Shown one piece after another: positions 24,667 to 34,512 of a stretch of 64,000 bases of DNA. This stretch comes from Microbacterium sp. TPD7012 (lineage in GTDB: Bacteria > Actinomycetota > Actinomycetes > Actinomycetales > Microbacteriaceae): positions 124,685-188,684 of the forward strand of contig NZ_QDFV01000003.1 of NCBI RefSeq assembly GCF_003075395.1, read 5' to 3'. The translations under genes were made by a program, and so were the position numbers. Every line of letters starts with the position of its first letter. Positions within the stretch are counted from its first letter, which is position 1. The notes below the pieces were generated by a model that was not told the DNA's origin, did no database searches, and was given only the letters and a program-made list of their open reading frames with translations.

Positions 24667-25296
24667 GTGACCACGAAGTCCCAGGACCGCCGCAAGGTGC
24701 GTCTCAGCCGCGCCCTCGGCGTCGCTCTCACCCCGAAGGCCGCCCGCTACCTCGAGAAGCGTCCGTACGCTCCGGGTGAGCACGGCCGCACCAAGCGCAA
24801 GGCCGACAGCGACTACGCCGTCCGTCTGCGTGAGAAGCAGCGTCTGCGCGAGCAGTACGGCATCCGCGAGAAGCAGATGCGCAACACGTTCAACGAGGCT
24901 CGTCGTCACGACGGCCTGACCGGTGAGAACCTGGTCGAGCTCCTCGAGATGCGTCTCGACGCGCTCGTCGTGCGTTCGGGCTTCGCCCGCACCACCGCGC
25001 AGGCTCGCCAGCTCGTCGTGCACCGTCACATCCTCGTCGACGGCCAGCTCGTCGACCGCCCGTCGTTCCGCGTGAAGCCGGGTCAGCTCATCCACGTCAA
25101 GCCCAAGAGCGAGGGCACCGAGCCCTTCCAGGTGGCGGCAGCCGGCGGTCACGCCGAGGTGCTTCCCCCCGTTCCCGGCTACCTCGAGGTCGAGCTCGAC
25201 AAGCTCCAGGCTCGTCTGCTCCGTCGTCCGAAGCGCGCCGAGGTCCCCGTGACCTGTGAAGTGCAGCTCGTCGTCGAGTACTACGCAGCTCGCTGA
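24667..25296 (+). CDS. rpsD: 30S ribosomal protein S4 (uS4)
   Basis: A 209-residue primary-binding protein of the small subunit. The RPYAPGEHGRTKRK and LREKQRLREQYGIREKQ segments and the S4 RNA-binding domain (about 98-160, LLEMRLDALVVRSGFA, RPSFRVKPGQ) are clear. The N-terminus lacks the zinc-binding cysteines found in many S4 proteins, so this is the cysteine-free form. The GTG is chosen because GGAAGGA lies 7 nt upstream and the start MTTKSQDRRKVRLSRALG matches actinobacterial S4. It is a single-gene unit with its own promoter and a strong terminator. Confidence 0.96.
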   Translation: MTTKSQDRRKVRLSRALGVALTPKAARYLEKRPYAPGEHGRTKRKADSDYAVRLREKQRLREQYGIREKQMRNTFNEARRHDGLTGENLVELLEMRLDALVVRSGFARTTAQARQLVVHRHILVDGQLVDRPSFRVKPGQLIHVKPKSEGTEPFQVAAAGGHAEVLPPVPGYLEVELDKLQARLLRRPKRAEVPVTCEVQLVVEYYAAR

Positions 25297-25316
25297 TCCA
25301 GCGATCGAGTAATTCG

Positions 25317-25348
25317 CAGAAGGCGTCGGGGCAACCCGACGCCTTCTG
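25317..25348 (+). terminator. rho-independent-type terminator of rpsD
   Basis: A perfect 14-bp stem, CAGAAGGCGTCGGG (25317-25330) with CCCGACGCCTTCTG (25335-25348), is closed by a GCAA tetraloop and followed by TCGTTT. It begins 20 nt after the rpsD stop. Confidence 0.88.
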
Positions 25349-25406
25349 TCGTTTCCGCCTACGATGGAGAAACCGCGCCTTCGCGGATAGAGGCAAGGAT
25401 GGTGAC

Positions 25407-25595
25407 ATGAAGAGCTTGCGATGGTTCGTGTTCGGTCTGATCGGCGGCTTCGTCGTCGCTCATTTCATGGACAAGGACCCGCGGGGTCACGACATCCTCG
25501 CCGAGGTCGATGCCCGGATCAACGGATTCACGGCTGCCCTCGGCGATGCCTATCGCGAGCAGGAGGCACGGCTCACGGAGCCGGGCAAGAACTGA
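25407..25595 (+). CDS. small membrane-anchored protein between rpsD and alaS
   Basis: A 62-residue protein of unknown function. One membrane helix (about 5-22, RWFVFGLIGGFVVAHFM) is followed by a charged helical tail (DILAEVDARINGFTAALGDAYREQEARL) that may form a short coiled coil. AAGGATGG precedes the ATG. A gene of this kind between rpsD and alaS is, as far as I recall, usual in Microbacteriaceae. It is probably in one transcript with alaS, 52 nt downstream. Confidence 0.75.
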   Translation: MKSLRWFVFGLIGGFVVAHFMDKDPRGHDILAEVDARINGFTAALGDAYREQEARLTEPGKN

Positions 25596-25647
25596 ACCCT
25601 CGCTGCGCCTCGGCGCGGCATTCTCACGCAAGGACACCCGGCACTCT

Positions 25648-28308
25648 ATGAAAACTGCGGAGATCGCGCAGCGCTACCTCGATTTCTTCGAGAAGAACGA
25701 CCACGTCATCGTCCCGTCGGCCTCTCTGGTCAGCGACGATCCCTCCCTGCTGTTCACGGTGGCCGGCATGGTGCCGATGATCCCGTACCTGACCGGCGTG
25801 GTGCCTGCACCCCACCCCCGGATCGCGGACGTGCAGAAGTGCATCCGCACCAACGACATCGAAGAGGTCGGTCGGACCGCTCGGCACGGCACGTTCTTCC
25901 AGATGCTCGGCAACTGGTCGTTCGGCGACTACTTCAAGGAAGGCGCCATCCGCTACGCCTGGGAGCTGCTCACCAGCTCCGAGGCCGACGGCGGCTACGG
26001 ATTCGACGAGAAGGACCTCTGGGTCACCGTCTACGAGACCGATGACGAGGCCGAGGCGATCTGGCGCGACATCATCGGGCTGAAGCCGGAGCGCATCCAG
26101 CGGCTCGGCCGCGCCGACAACTACTGGAACACCGGCCAGCCCGGTCCCGGCGGCCCGGACTCCGAGATCTTCTTCGACCGCGGACCCGCGTACGGCAACG
26201 ACGGCGGACCAGCCGCGGACGACTCCCGGTTCCTGGAGATCTGGAACCTGGTCTTCATGCAGGACTTCATCGAGAACATCCGCAGCAAGACCGAGTTCGA
26301 CATCGTCGGCGAGCTGCCGATGAAGAACATCGACACCGGCATGGGTCTCGAGCGCGTCGCGTTCCTCAAGCAGGGCGTCGACAACATGTACGAGACCGAT
26401 CAGGTGCGCCCCGTGCTCGACCGCGCGGTCGAGCTGTCCGGACGCCGCTACGGCGCGTCCCATGAGGACGACGTGCGCTTCCGCGTGATCGCCGATCACG
26501 TGCGCTCCTCGCTCATGCTGCTGTCCGACGGCGTGCGGCCGTCGAACGAGGGCCGCGGATACATCCTTCGCCGCCTCATGCGGCGCACGGTGCGCGCGAT
26601 GCGTCTGCTCGGCGTCGACGAGCCCGTCTTCCCCGAGCTCTTCGCGACATCGCGCGACGCGATGAAGTCGGCCTACCCGGTGCTCGAGAAGGACTGGTCG
26701 ACGCTCTCCGCGTCCGCCTTCGCCGAGGAGGAGACGTTCCGGCGCACGCTCGTGGCGGGATCGACCATCCTCGACCTCGCGCTCGATCAGACGAAGCAGG
26801 GCGGGGGCAAGACGCTCAGCGGCCCCGAGGCGTTCCTGCTGCACGACACGTACGGCTTCCCGATCGACCTCACGCTCGAGGTCGCCGAGGAAGCAGGGCT
26901 CGACGTCGATCGTGCCGCTTTCGACTCGCTCATGCAGGAGCAGCGTCAGCGGGCCAAGGCCGACGCGCGCAACCGCAAGCGCCAGCTCGCGGACGTCTCG
27001 GTCTACCGTGATCTCCGTGCGCTCGGCGAGACCGGCTTCGACGGCTACACCGCGCTCGAGGTCGAGTCGCGCATCCTCGGCATCCTGGTCGACGGCGCCG
27101 TCGTGCGCAGTGCGTCGGAGGGGCAGATCGCCGAGGTGGTGCTCGCCGAGACGACGCTGTACGCGGAGTCGGGCGGTCAGGTGGCCGACAAGGGCACCAT
27201 CGTCGGCCCCGGGTTCGAGCTCGAGGTTCTCGACGTGCAGCGTCCGGTTCCCGGTCTGATCAGCCACACCGTGGAGGTCACGCGGGGCACCGTCGCCGTG
27301 GATGACGCCGCGACGACGGTCGTTGACGCCGCGAACCGGCGTGCCGCGCGCCAGGCCCACTCGGCGACGCACCTCGTGCACGCCGCCCTTCGCGACACCC
27401 TCGGACCGACGGCCACGCAGGCCGGCTCCCTGAACCGCGCCGGGTACATGCGTTTCGACTTCTCGTGGTCGCAGGCGCTCTCGGGCGAGACGCGCTCCGA
27501 GATCGAGGAGATCACCAACCGCGCCGTGCAGGACGCCCTCGAGGTGACCACGCGCATCGTCTCGCTCGACGAGGCGAAGGAGGCCGGCGCGATGGCCCTC
27601 TTCGGCGAGAAGTACGGCGACGTGGTCCGCATGGTCGACATCGGCGGCCCGTGGTCCCGTGAGCTGTGCGCGGGCACCCATGTCGGCACCAGTGCGGAGA
27701 TCGGTCTGGTCAGCGTCGTCGGAGAGTCGTCCGTCGGCGCATCCAACCGTCGGATCGAAGCCCTCGTCGGCGCGGACGCGTTCCGTGAACTGGCGGCGGA
27801 GCGGGCACTCGTGTCGCAGCTCACCGCCTCGCTGAAGACGCCGCGCGAGCAGCTGCCCGAGCGGATCGCCGATCTGGCAGCAAGTCTCAAGGCCGCCGAG
27901 AAGCGCATCGCGCAGTACGAGGCGAAGGAGCGCGCCGGTCAGGTGCCGGCCATCGCCGATGCCGCGCAGCGTGTCGGATCCTTCCTCATCGCCGCGCAGT
28001 CGCTCGGCGAGGTCGCCTCGGCCGACGATGTGCGAGAGCTCGTCCTCGGTGTGCGCGACCGTCTCGGGTCCGAGGCCGCGGTCGTCGCTCTCGGTGCTGT
28101 CGTGGGCGGACGGCCGGTCGTCGTGGTCGCGACCAACGATGCCGCCCGCACCGCGGGTGCCAAGGCCGGTGTGCTCGCCAAGCGAGCCGCGGGTGTGCTC
28201 GGCGGCGGAGGCGGCGGTCGTGACGACGTCGCACAGGGCGGTGGTACGGACGCTTCGGCGCTCCCCGCTGCGCTGGAGTCCGTCTCTCAGGAGCTGCACG
28301 CCGCGTGA
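25648..28308 (+). CDS. alaS: alanine-tRNA ligase
   Basis: An 886-residue class II aminoacyl-tRNA synthetase. The aminoacylation core begins MKTAEIAQRYLDFFE; motif segments include GNWSFGDYFKEGAI and the glycine-rich NIDTGMGLERVAF. The editing domain carries the zinc ligands H571 and H575 (HSATH) and C674 and H678 (CAGTH). A C-terminal coiled coil and the Gly-rich C-Ala domain (VLGGGGGGRDDVAQGG) end the protein. The frame is open further upstream, but this ATG matches the family N-terminus. The AAGGA upstream is rather distant (13 nt). It overlaps ruvX by 4 nt. Confidence 0.97.
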   Translation: MKTAEIAQRYLDFFEKNDHVIVPSASLVSDDPSLLFTVAGMVPMIPYLTGVVPAPHPRIADVQKCIRTNDIEEVGRTARHGTFFQMLGNWSFGDYFKEGAIRYAWELLTSSEADGGYGFDEKDLWVTVYETDDEAEAIWRDIIGLKPERIQRLGRADNYWNTGQPGPGGPDSEIFFDRGPAYGNDGGPAADDSRFLEIWNLVFMQDFIENIRSKTEFDIVGELPMKNIDTGMGLERVAFLKQGVDNMYETDQVRPVLDRAVELSGRRYGASHEDDVRFRVIADHVRSSLMLLSDGVRPSNEGRGYILRRLMRRTVRAMRLLGVDEPVFPELFATSRDAMKSAYPVLEKDWSTLSASAFAEEETFRRTLVAGSTILDLALDQTKQGGGKTLSGPEAFLLHDTYGFPIDLTLEVAEEAGLDVDRAAFDSLMQEQRQRAKADARNRKRQLADVSVYRDLRALGETGFDGYTALEVESRILGILVDGAVVRSASEGQIAEVVLAETTLYAESGGQVADKGTIVGPGFELEVLDVQRPVPGLISHTVEVTRGTVAVDDAATTVVDAANRRAARQAHSATHLVHAALRDTLGPTATQAGSLNRAGYMRFDFSWSQALSGETRSEIEEITNRAVQDALEVTTRIVSLDEAKEAGAMALFGEKYGDVVRMVDIGGPWSRELCAGTHVGTSAEIGLVSVVGESSVGASNRRIEALVGADAFRELAAERALVSQLTASLKTPREQLPERIADLAASLKAAEKRIAQYEAKERAGQVPAIADAAQRVGSFLIAAQSLGEVASADDVRELVLGVRDRLGSEAAVVALGAVVGGRPVVVVATNDAARTAGAKAGVLAKRAAGVLGGGGGGRDDVAQGGGTDASALPAALESVSQELHAA

Positions 28309-28778
28309 GCGGGTTCCGCCGCGGGGTGCGCCTCGGCATCGACGTGGGCCGTGCTCGGGTCGGTGTGGCGCGATCCGACCCCGATGGGATGCTCGCCGTG
28401 CCCGTGGAGACCGTTCCCCGCGACGACCTCTCGATCGACCGCATCGTCGAGATCGCCGGAGACTACGACCTCCTGGAGTTCGTCGTCGGACTTCCGGTAA
28501 ACATGCAGGGGGCGGACACGCCGTCGACGACGGATGCGCGCGAGTTCGCCGCCGCGCTCGGCCGGCGCAGCGGTGCGCCGGTGCGGCTGGTGGACGAGCG
28601 CCTCAGCACCGTCACCGCCCATGCGGCGCTGCGGTCCTCCGGGCGATCACAGAAGAAGTCTCGTAGCATTGTTGATCAGGTCGCCGCCGTGGTGCTGCTG
28701 CAGCAGGCGATCGACACGGAGAAGAGCACCGGAAACCCGGCCGGTGCCACGATCCCGGTTGACGAGGAGCCCGCCTGA
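28305..28778 (+). CDS. ruvX: Holliday junction resolvase-like protein RuvX (YqgF)
   Basis: A 157-residue RNase H-fold protein of the YqgF family, linked to 16S rRNA 5'-end processing and also called a putative resolvase. Catalytic-type acids are seen in LGIDVGRARVGVA, FVVGLPVNMQG and LVDERLSTVTA. The GTG start overlaps the alaS stop by 4 nt. The mltG gene follows after 2 nt, so alaS-ruvX-mltG look co-transcribed. Confidence 0.92.
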   Translation: MSGFRRGVRLGIDVGRARVGVARSDPDGMLAVPVETVPRDDLSIDRIVEIAGDYDLLEFVVGLPVNMQGADTPSTTDAREFAAALGRRSGAPVRLVDERLSTVTAHAALRSSGRSQKKSRSIVDQVAAVVLLQQAIDTEKSTGNPAGATIPVDEEPA

Positions 28779-28780
28779 AC

Positions 28781-30268
28781 ATGTCCGAACGCGAGAGTGC
28801 TTCCCCCCAGCACGATCCGGGCGCCCGCCTGGGCGACCTGTTCGAGAATCTGCCCGCCCCGACACGTCAGATCCCGACCGTCGACAACAGCGCCCCGACG
28901 CCGGGTTCGCGCCGCGCCGCGCGCGAGGCCGCCGGTCGGCCCTCGGAGTCGCACGACTCGGCGGGCTCGCCGGGTTCGGAGTCGACGAGCGAGGATTCCG
29001 CCAACACGGAGCCTGCGCGCCGCGAGCCCTCTGCCGCGGACGCCCTCTTCGCCTCCGCAGCGTCGCCGCAGCAGGATGCATCCGCCTCAGCGGCGACGTC
29101 TCCGAAGTCGACTTCTCCCGACCCCGCCCCGCCACTGGGCGGCGGGCTGGACGATCTCTTCGCTCCGCATGAGGAGCACCCCGCCGCCCGGCGGCCGAAG
29201 AAGAAGCGGCGAACCGGCTGCCTGATCGCCCTGGCCATCGTGCTGGTGATCGTGGGAGGTCTGGCCGCCGGCGGAGTCTGGGCCTGGAACACATACGGCG
29301 ACAAGATCAGCGAGGCGCTCGGCTGGGGCGGTGCCGCCGATTGGGAGCCCGGCATCGCGACGGGCGAGGTGATGGTCACGATCCGCGAGGGCGACACCGG
29401 AGGACCGGTGTCGACCGCTCTCTACGATGCGGGCGTGACCAGGACCGAGGACGTCTTCTACGACTACCTCATCAACGAGAACCTCGCCGTGACGTTCTAC
29501 CCCGGCATCTATCGGCTGCAGGAGAAGATGACGGCCGAGGCCGCTCTCGCCGCTCTCAAGGACGAGAAGAACAAGCTCGAGAACACGGTGTCGATCACCG
29601 AAGGCGGGACGATCGCCTCGTCGCTGGCGAACATCGCCGAGACGCTCGGCATCCCGCTCGCGGACTTCGAGGCCGCTGTGGCCGATCCCGCGGCCTACGG
29701 CGTGTCCGCACCGTCTCTCGAGGGATGGCTCTTCCCCGCGATCTACACCTTCGATCCCGAGGTGACGGCGAAGCAGGTCATCCAGCGGATGGTCGATCGC
29801 ACGCGGGAGTCGCTCGCCGCGGCAGGGGTCCCGGACGACGAAGCGGAGCGTGTGCTGACCATCGCCTCGATCATCGAGCGCGAAGGCCGCCTGGACGACT
29901 TCGCCAAGGTGTCGCGGGTGATCCAGAACCGCCTCGACATCGACATGCTCCTGCAGATGGACTCGACGGCTCAGTACGGCTACGGCTCGCTGCACGAGGG
30001 CGTCGTGTCGAGCTCGGCCGAGGCACTCGCCGACGACAACCCGTGGAACACCTACGTCCACACGGGACTCCCGGTCACGCCGATCGCGAGCCCGAGCGAC
30101 GCGGCGATCGACGCGGCGATGAACCCGGCCGACGGGCCGTGGCTCTACTTCGTCACGGTCAACCTGGCCACGGGCGAGACCCAGTTCTCCGAGACCCTCG
30201 CCGAGCACGAGCAGGGTGTGGAGAAGTGGCGCGAGTGGTGCCGTGCCAATCCCGACGGCGGTTGCTGA
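28781..30268 (+). CDS. mltG: endolytic murein transglycosylase MltG
   Basis: A 495-residue membrane-anchored YceG-like enzyme that cuts nascent glycan strands. A long cytoplasmic Ser/Pro/Asp-rich tail (1-140) precedes KKKRRTG and one helix (147-169). The LysM-like part (VTIREGDTGGPVSTALYDAGV) and catalytic domain follow, with catalytic glutamate E366 in IIEREGR and a downstream NRLDIDMLLQMDSTAQY motif. The extended cytoplasmic tail is a common actinobacterial feature. aroE starts 4 nt after its stop. Confidence 0.93.
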   Translation: MSERESASPQHDPGARLGDLFENLPAPTRQIPTVDNSAPTPGSRRAAREAAGRPSESHDSAGSPGSESTSEDSANTEPARREPSAADALFASAASPQQDASASAATSPKSTSPDPAPPLGGGLDDLFAPHEEHPAARRPKKKRRTGCLIALAIVLVIVGGLAAGGVWAWNTYGDKISEALGWGGAADWEPGIATGEVMVTIREGDTGGPVSTALYDAGVTRTEDVFYDYLINENLAVTFYPGIYRLQEKMTAEAALAALKDEKNKLENTVSITEGGTIASSLANIAETLGIPLADFEAAVADPAAYGVSAPSLEGWLFPAIYTFDPEVTAKQVIQRMVDRTRESLAAAGVPDDEAERVLTIASIIEREGRLDDFAKVSRVIQNRLDIDMLLQMDSTAQYGYGSLHEGVVSSSAEALADDNPWNTYVHTGLPVTPIASPSDAAIDAAMNPADGPWLYFVTVNLATGETQFSETLAEHEQGVEKWREWCRANPDGGC

Positions 30269-30272
30269 GCCG

Positions 30273-31085
30273 GTGACCGCCTCGTATCTCGCCGTCTGGG
30301 GAGACCCGATCGCGCACTCGAAGTCGCCTGCGCTGCACGCGGCCGCCTACCGTGTGCTCGGTCTCGACTGGGAGTACGGGCGACGGCAGGTCGATGCGGC
30401 GGCGTTCGCCGAGGCCCTCGACGGGCTCGACGCCCGGTGGCGCGGCCTGTCGCTCACCATGCCCTTGAAGGAGGAGGCGTTCCGTGCCGCCGCATCGCGT
30501 GATGCGCATGCTGAGCTGACGGGCGCCGTGAACACGCTGCTGCTCGGCGACGCCATCGCCGGCTACAACACGGATGTCGGCGGCATCGTCGACGCGCTGG
30601 CCGAGGCGGGGATCACCGAGACGCGCTCCGTGCGCATCCTCGGTGCCGGCGCCACGGCGGCATCCGCGCTCGTCGCCGCCGCCGATCTGGGAGCGGAGAG
30701 CGTCGAGATCTCGGCGCGCCGCCCGGAGCGCGCTGCCGGTCTCATCGCTCTGGGGGAGCGCATCGGCATCTCCGTCGAGGCACGCCCGCTCGACGATGTC
30801 GCGGCCGAGACCGATCTGACCATCGCGACGCTCCCGAGCGGAACCGTTCTTCCCGAGGGTGCCGCGTCGGCCTTGGCCGCGCGAGGGGGCGCGCTGTTCG
30901 ATGCGGCCTACGCCCCCTGGCCGTCCGCCCTCGCGGCGGCATGGGGCGGTGCCACCGTGGTGTCCGGACTCGGGATGCTGCTGCATCAGGCCGTGCGCCA
31001 GATCAGGATCTTCCATCACGGCGACCCGTCGACGGCGCTGCCCGACGAGGCCGCTGTGGTGGCCGCCATGCGCGCCGTGCTCTGA
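30273..31085 (+). CDS. aroE: shikimate dehydrogenase
   Basis: A 270-residue enzyme reducing 3-dehydroshikimate to shikimate. Substrate-binding SKS is at 16-18 ([10 protein letters not shown]), catalytic K66 is in LTMPLKEEA and D101 in YNTDVGG; the nucleotide-binding loop is [11 protein letters not shown]. The GTG directly after the mltG stop is chosen, since it gives the usual N-terminus; the frame is open upstream inside mltG. It is the first of the aro genes, and a SAM-like or other extra domain is absent. Confidence 0.93.
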   Translation: MTASYLAVWGDPIAHSKSPALHAAAYRVLGLDWEYGRRQVDAAAFAEALDGLDARWRGLSLTMPLKEEAFRAAASRDAHAELTGAVNTLLLGDAIAGYNTDVGGIVDALAEAGITETRSVRILGAGATAASALVAAADLGAESVEISARRPERAAGLIALGERIGISVEARPLDDVAAETDLTIATLPSGTVLPEGAASALAARGGALFDAAYAPWPSALAAAWGGATVVSGLGMLLHQAVRQIRIFHHGDPSTALPDEAAVVAAMRAVL

Positions 31086-31147
31086 TCCGGAGGGTCCCGA
31101 ACGAAACGCGGCGCAGGACAGGCCTGATCGCATGGGAGACTGGAGCA

Positions 31148-32377
31148 ATGCTCCGCGTGCTCACGGCCGGCGAATCGCACGGCCCAGAACTCATCGCCGT
31201 CATGGAGGGTCTGCCCTCCGGCGTGCCGGTGTCGTCCGAGGCCATCCAGGCCGATCTCGCCCGCCGCAAGCTCGGCTACGGCCGCGGCTCGCGGATGAAG
31301 TTCGAGCAGGACGAGCTGTCGATCTCGGGCGGCGTCCGCCACGGCAAGACCCTCGGCAGCCCGATCGCACTGCGCATCGGCAACACCGAGTGGCCGAAGT
31401 GGATCGAGGTCATGAACCCCGAGCCCGTGGAGCTCACCGACAAGTCCCGTGGTCGCAGCGCCCCGCTGACGCGTCCGCGTCCCGGGCACGCCGACCTCGT
31501 CGGCATGCAGAAGTACGACTTCGACGAGGCGCGTCCGATCCTCGAGCGCGCGAGCGCCAGGGAGACCGCCGCCCGGGTCGCGCTCGGCGCGATCGCCCGC
31601 TCCTTCCTCGGCGAGCTCGGCATCCGCCTCGTCAGCCACACTCTCTCGATCGGACCGGTCCGGGTGCCCGAGGGCTCGGCGCTCCCGACCCCGGACGACG
31701 TCGACGTGCTGGACGCCGATCCGCTGCGCTGCTTCGACCCCGCGACCTCCGCGCTGATGGTCGCCGAGGTCGACGACGCGAAGAAGGACGGCGACACGCT
31801 CGGCGGCATCGTCGAGGTGCTCGCGTACGGCCTCCCGCCGGGCCTCGGCTCGCACGTGCACTGGGACCGCCGCCTGGACGCCCGTCTCGCCCAGGCGCTG
31901 ATGAGCATCCAGGCCATCAAGGGCGTCGAGGTCGGCGACGGCTTCGAGACGACGCGCCGACGCGGCTCGGCCGCTCACGACGAGCTGTTCGCCACGGCCG
32001 ACGGGATCTCTCGTGGCTCCGACCGGGCCGGCGGCACGGAGGGCGGCATGTCGACCGGGACGGTGCTGCGCGTCCGCGCGGGCATGAAGCCCATCGCGAC
32101 GGTCCCGCACGCACTGCGCACGATCGATGTGGCGACGGGGGAGGACGCGACCGCGCACCACCAGCGCTCCGACGTCTGCGCCGTTCCGGCCGCCGGAGTC
32201 GTGGCGGAGGCCATGGTCGCTGTCGAGCTCGCCCGCGCCGTGCTGGAGAAGTTCGGCGGCGACAGCGTCCGCGAGACGCGTCGCAACCTCGAGGGGTACC
32301 TCGCGGGCATTCCGGCGGAGCTGCGCACGACTCCCGCGTCCGAGGCGGCGCTCATCGCGCATGACGAGCGCGACTGA
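31148..32377 (+). CDS. aroC: chorismate synthase
   Basis: A 409-residue FMN-dependent enzyme converting EPSP to chorismate, the branch point to Trp, Phe, Tyr and folate. Signatures are [17 protein letters not shown] at the N-terminus, [41 protein letters not shown] and [13 protein letters not shown]. The ATG follows GGAGACTGGAGCA, which nearly matches the -10-like layout seen at ruvC. It overlaps aroK by 17 nt. Confidence 0.96.
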   Translation: MLRVLTAGESHGPELIAVMEGLPSGVPVSSEAIQADLARRKLGYGRGSRMKFEQDELSISGGVRHGKTLGSPIALRIGNTEWPKWIEVMNPEPVELTDKSRGRSAPLTRPRPGHADLVGMQKYDFDEARPILERASARETAARVALGAIARSFLGELGIRLVSHTLSIGPVRVPEGSALPTPDDVDVLDADPLRCFDPATSALMVAEVDDAKKDGDTLGGIVEVLAYGLPPGLGSHVHWDRRLDARLAQALMSIQAIKGVEVGDGFETTRRRGSAAHDELFATADGISRGSDRAGGTEGGMSTGTVLRVRAGMKPIATVPHALRTIDVATGEDATAHHQRSDVCAVPAAGVVAEAMVAVELARAVLEKFGGDSVRETRRNLEGYLAGIPAELRTTPASEAALIAHDERD

Positions 32378-32879
32378 CCCGCTCACGCTGGTGCTGGTGG
32401 GCCCGATGGCCGCCGGCAAGACCAGCGTCGGCAGGCGCGTGGCGCGCCGGTTGAGCGTGCCCTTCATCGACACCGACAAGCGGATCGTCGCCGCGCACGG
32501 CCCGATCCCGATGATCTTCGCCGAGCACGGGGAGCCGCATTTCCGCGAACTGGAGCGCGCCGCTGTGGCCGCCGCGCTGTCGGAGGGCGGGGTGATCTCG
32601 CTCGGCGGCGGCGCGGTGACGGATGCCGGCACGCGCGCGCTCCTGCGACAGCATCCGGTCGTCTTCCTGACGGTGAGCGCGGATGCGGTGGCCGATCGCA
32701 TCCGCGGCGGGAGCCGTCCGCTGCTGGCGGGGGAGGACCCTGTGGACCGCTGGATCCGGATCTTCGAGGAACGGCGCGACTGGTACGACGAGGTGGCCTC
32801 GACGACGTTCGACACGTCGCGACGCCCGATGCAGAGGATTGCCGACGAGATCGTGGCATGGAGGAGAGAACAGCGATGA
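32361..32879 (+). CDS. aroK: shikimate kinase
   Basis: A 172-residue P-loop kinase that phosphorylates shikimate. Walker [10 protein letters not shown] is at 14-22, the shikimate-binding FIDTDKRI at 35-42, FRELE at 61-65, and GGGAVTD near 81-87. The LID region carries RGGSRPLL. The ATG lies within the end of aroC, so translation is probably coupled. The stop overlaps the aroB ATG (ATGA). Confidence 0.93.
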   Translation: MTSATDPLTLVLVGPMAAGKTSVGRRVARRLSVPFIDTDKRIVAAHGPIPMIFAEHGEPHFRELERAAVAAALSEGGVISLGGGAVTDAGTRALLRQHPVVFLTVSADAVADRIRGGSRPLLAGEDPVDRWIRIFEERRDWYDEVASTTFDTSRRPMQRIADEIVAWRREQR

Positions 32880-33964
32880 GCACGACGACCATCAGTGTCA
32901 CGGGGAACGACGAGTACGACATCACCATCGGACGGGGTGTGCTCGATCAGGTATCGGCCGCGCTCGCGCCGACCGTGCGCAAGATCCTCGTGGTGCACCC
33001 TCCGACGCTCGCCGCTCGCGCCGCCGAGCTGCGCGACCGTCTGCTCGCCGACACCGAGAACGGACAGCGCGAGGTGCTTCTCGCCGAGATCCCGGATGCC
33101 GAGCAGGGCAAGCGCGTCGAGGTGGCGGCCTTCTGCTGGCAGGTCATGGGACAGGCGGACTTCACCCGCAGCGATGCCGTGATCGGCTACGGCGGAGGCG
33201 CGGTGACCGACCTCGCGGGCTTCGTGGCCGCGACGTGGCTGCGCGGGGTGCAGCTCATCCAGGTGCCCACGACGGTGCTCGGACTCGTGGACGCGGCTGT
33301 CGGAGGCAAGACGGGCATCAACACCGCCGAGGGCAAGAACCTCGTCGGCGCGTTCTGGGCGCCGGCCGCGGTCATCGGCGACCTCGACGAGCTCGCCAGC
33401 CTCAGCCCGAACGAGGCCACCGCCGGTTTCGCGGAGGTCGTGAAGGCGGGATTCATCTGGGCGCCGGAGATCCTCGACATCGTCGAAGCGGATCCCGCGC
33501 GGGCCGTCGACCCGACGACCGAGGAGTTCCGCCGCGCCGTCGAGCTCGCCATCGACATGAAGGCCAAGGTCGTCTCCGACGACTTCCGCGAGGCGGGCCT
33601 CCGCGAGATCCTCAACTACGGCCACACCCTCGGTCACGCGATCGAGCACGCGGAGCGCTACCGCTGGCGGCACGGCGCGGCGGTGTCCGTCGGCATGCTC
33701 TACGCGGCGGAGCTCTCGCGTCTGGCGGGGCGTCTGTCCGACACCGCGGCCGAGCGGCACCGGACCGTGCTGGAATCCCTCGGCCTGCCGACCACGTATC
33801 GCGCCGGTGCGTGGCCGCAGCTGCTCGCGACGATGCAGCGCGACAAGAAGAGCCGCGGCGGGATGCTCCGCTTCATCCTGCTCGACGACATCGCGAAGCC
33901 CACCGTGCTGCAGGCCCCCGACGAGTCGCTGCTCTTCGCCGCCTACCAGGAGGTCGGTGCGTGA
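32876..33964 (+). CDS. aroB: 3-dehydroquinate synthase
   Basis: A 362-residue NAD+ and metal-dependent enzyme that forms 3-dehydroquinate from DAHP. Visible are the nucleotide-binding GYGGGAVTDLAGFVAATWLRG, the VPTTVLGLVDAAVGGKTGIN segment and metal ligands in NYGHTLGHAIEH. The start at MSTTTIS is chosen over an ATG 18 nt upstream because GGAGGAG lies 9 nt before it. It overlaps the GNAT gene by 4 nt (GTGA). Confidence 0.95.
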   Translation: MSTTTISVTGNDEYDITIGRGVLDQVSAALAPTVRKILVVHPPTLAARAAELRDRLLADTENGQREVLLAEIPDAEQGKRVEVAAFCWQVMGQADFTRSDAVIGYGGGAVTDLAGFVAATWLRGVQLIQVPTTVLGLVDAAVGGKTGINTAEGKNLVGAFWAPAAVIGDLDELASLSPNEATAGFAEVVKAGFIWAPEILDIVEADPARAVDPTTEEFRRAVELAIDMKAKVVSDDFREAGLREILNYGHTLGHAIEHAERYRWRHGAAVSVGMLYAAELSRLAGRLSDTAAERHRTVLESLGLPTTYRAGAWPQLLATMQRDKKSRGGMLRFILLDDIAKPTVLQAPDESLLFAAYQEVGA

Positions 33965-34512
33965 GCATGGTCATCCGGCGCGTGCGCGCGGACGAGGGGG
34001 AGCGGGTCCGCGATCTGCGCCTCGACGCGGTCCGCGACCCGGACGCCTCCATCGCGTTCCTGCACTCCTACGAGACGGAGGCGGCGCACCCGGACGAGTT
34101 CTGGCACGATCGTGCCGCGAACGCCGCCGAGGGTGACGGCGTGGCGCAGTTCGTCGCCGAGCGGGATGCCGAGTGGGTCGGCACCGTCACGGTGATCCGG
34201 TGGAAGGCGGGTGAGACGGACCACCACGGGCGCGAGGTCTCCGTCGCCCGCGGCGATGTCGTCGGCGTCTTCGTGCGTTCCGAGAACCGGGCCGGCGGCA
34301 CGGTCGATGCGCTGCTCGGCGCGGCGGCTGAGTGGGCGCGCTCTCTGGGCGACGCCGCGCTCGTCCTCGACGTGCACGTCGACAATCAGCGGGCCCAGGG
34401 CGCGTATCGCCGCGCGGGATTCGTCGAGACCGGCCTGCGCTTCACCGGATCCATCGGACCCGAGCTCGAGATGAGCCGTCCGCTCGTGTCCGCGGATAGT
34501 GTGTCATCGTGA
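33961..34512 (+). CDS. GNAT-family N-acetyltransferase
   Basis: A 183-residue Gcn5-related acetyltransferase. Acetyl-CoA binding motif A is VVGVFVRSENRAGGTVDALL (VxVxxxxRxxGxGxxL-like), followed by LVLDVHVDNQRAQGAYRRAGF, the usual motif B. The acceptor is unknown. It sits between aroB and aroQ with 4-nt overlaps on both sides, so it is translated with the shikimate genes, although it has no known role in that pathway. The GTG at MSMVIRR and an ATG two codons later are both possible starts. Confidence 0.85.
   Translation: MSMVIRRVRADEGERVRDLRLDAVRDPDASIAFLHSYETEAAHPDEFWHDRAANAAEGDGVAQFVAERDAEWVGTVTVIRWKAGETDHHGREVSVARGDVVGVFVRSENRAGGTVDALLGAAAEWARSLGDAALVLDVHVDNQRAQGAYRRAGFVETGLRFTGSIGPELEMSRPLVSADSVSS
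34497..34502 (+). promoter_or_regulatory. -10-like element 6 nt before the aroQ start
   Basis: TAGTGT, then GTCATC, then GTG, inside the last codons of the GNAT gene. Here the 6-nt spacer has no Shine-Dalgarno character, so if aroQ is expressed on its own, a leaderless mRNA is the natural reading. Confidence 0.4.
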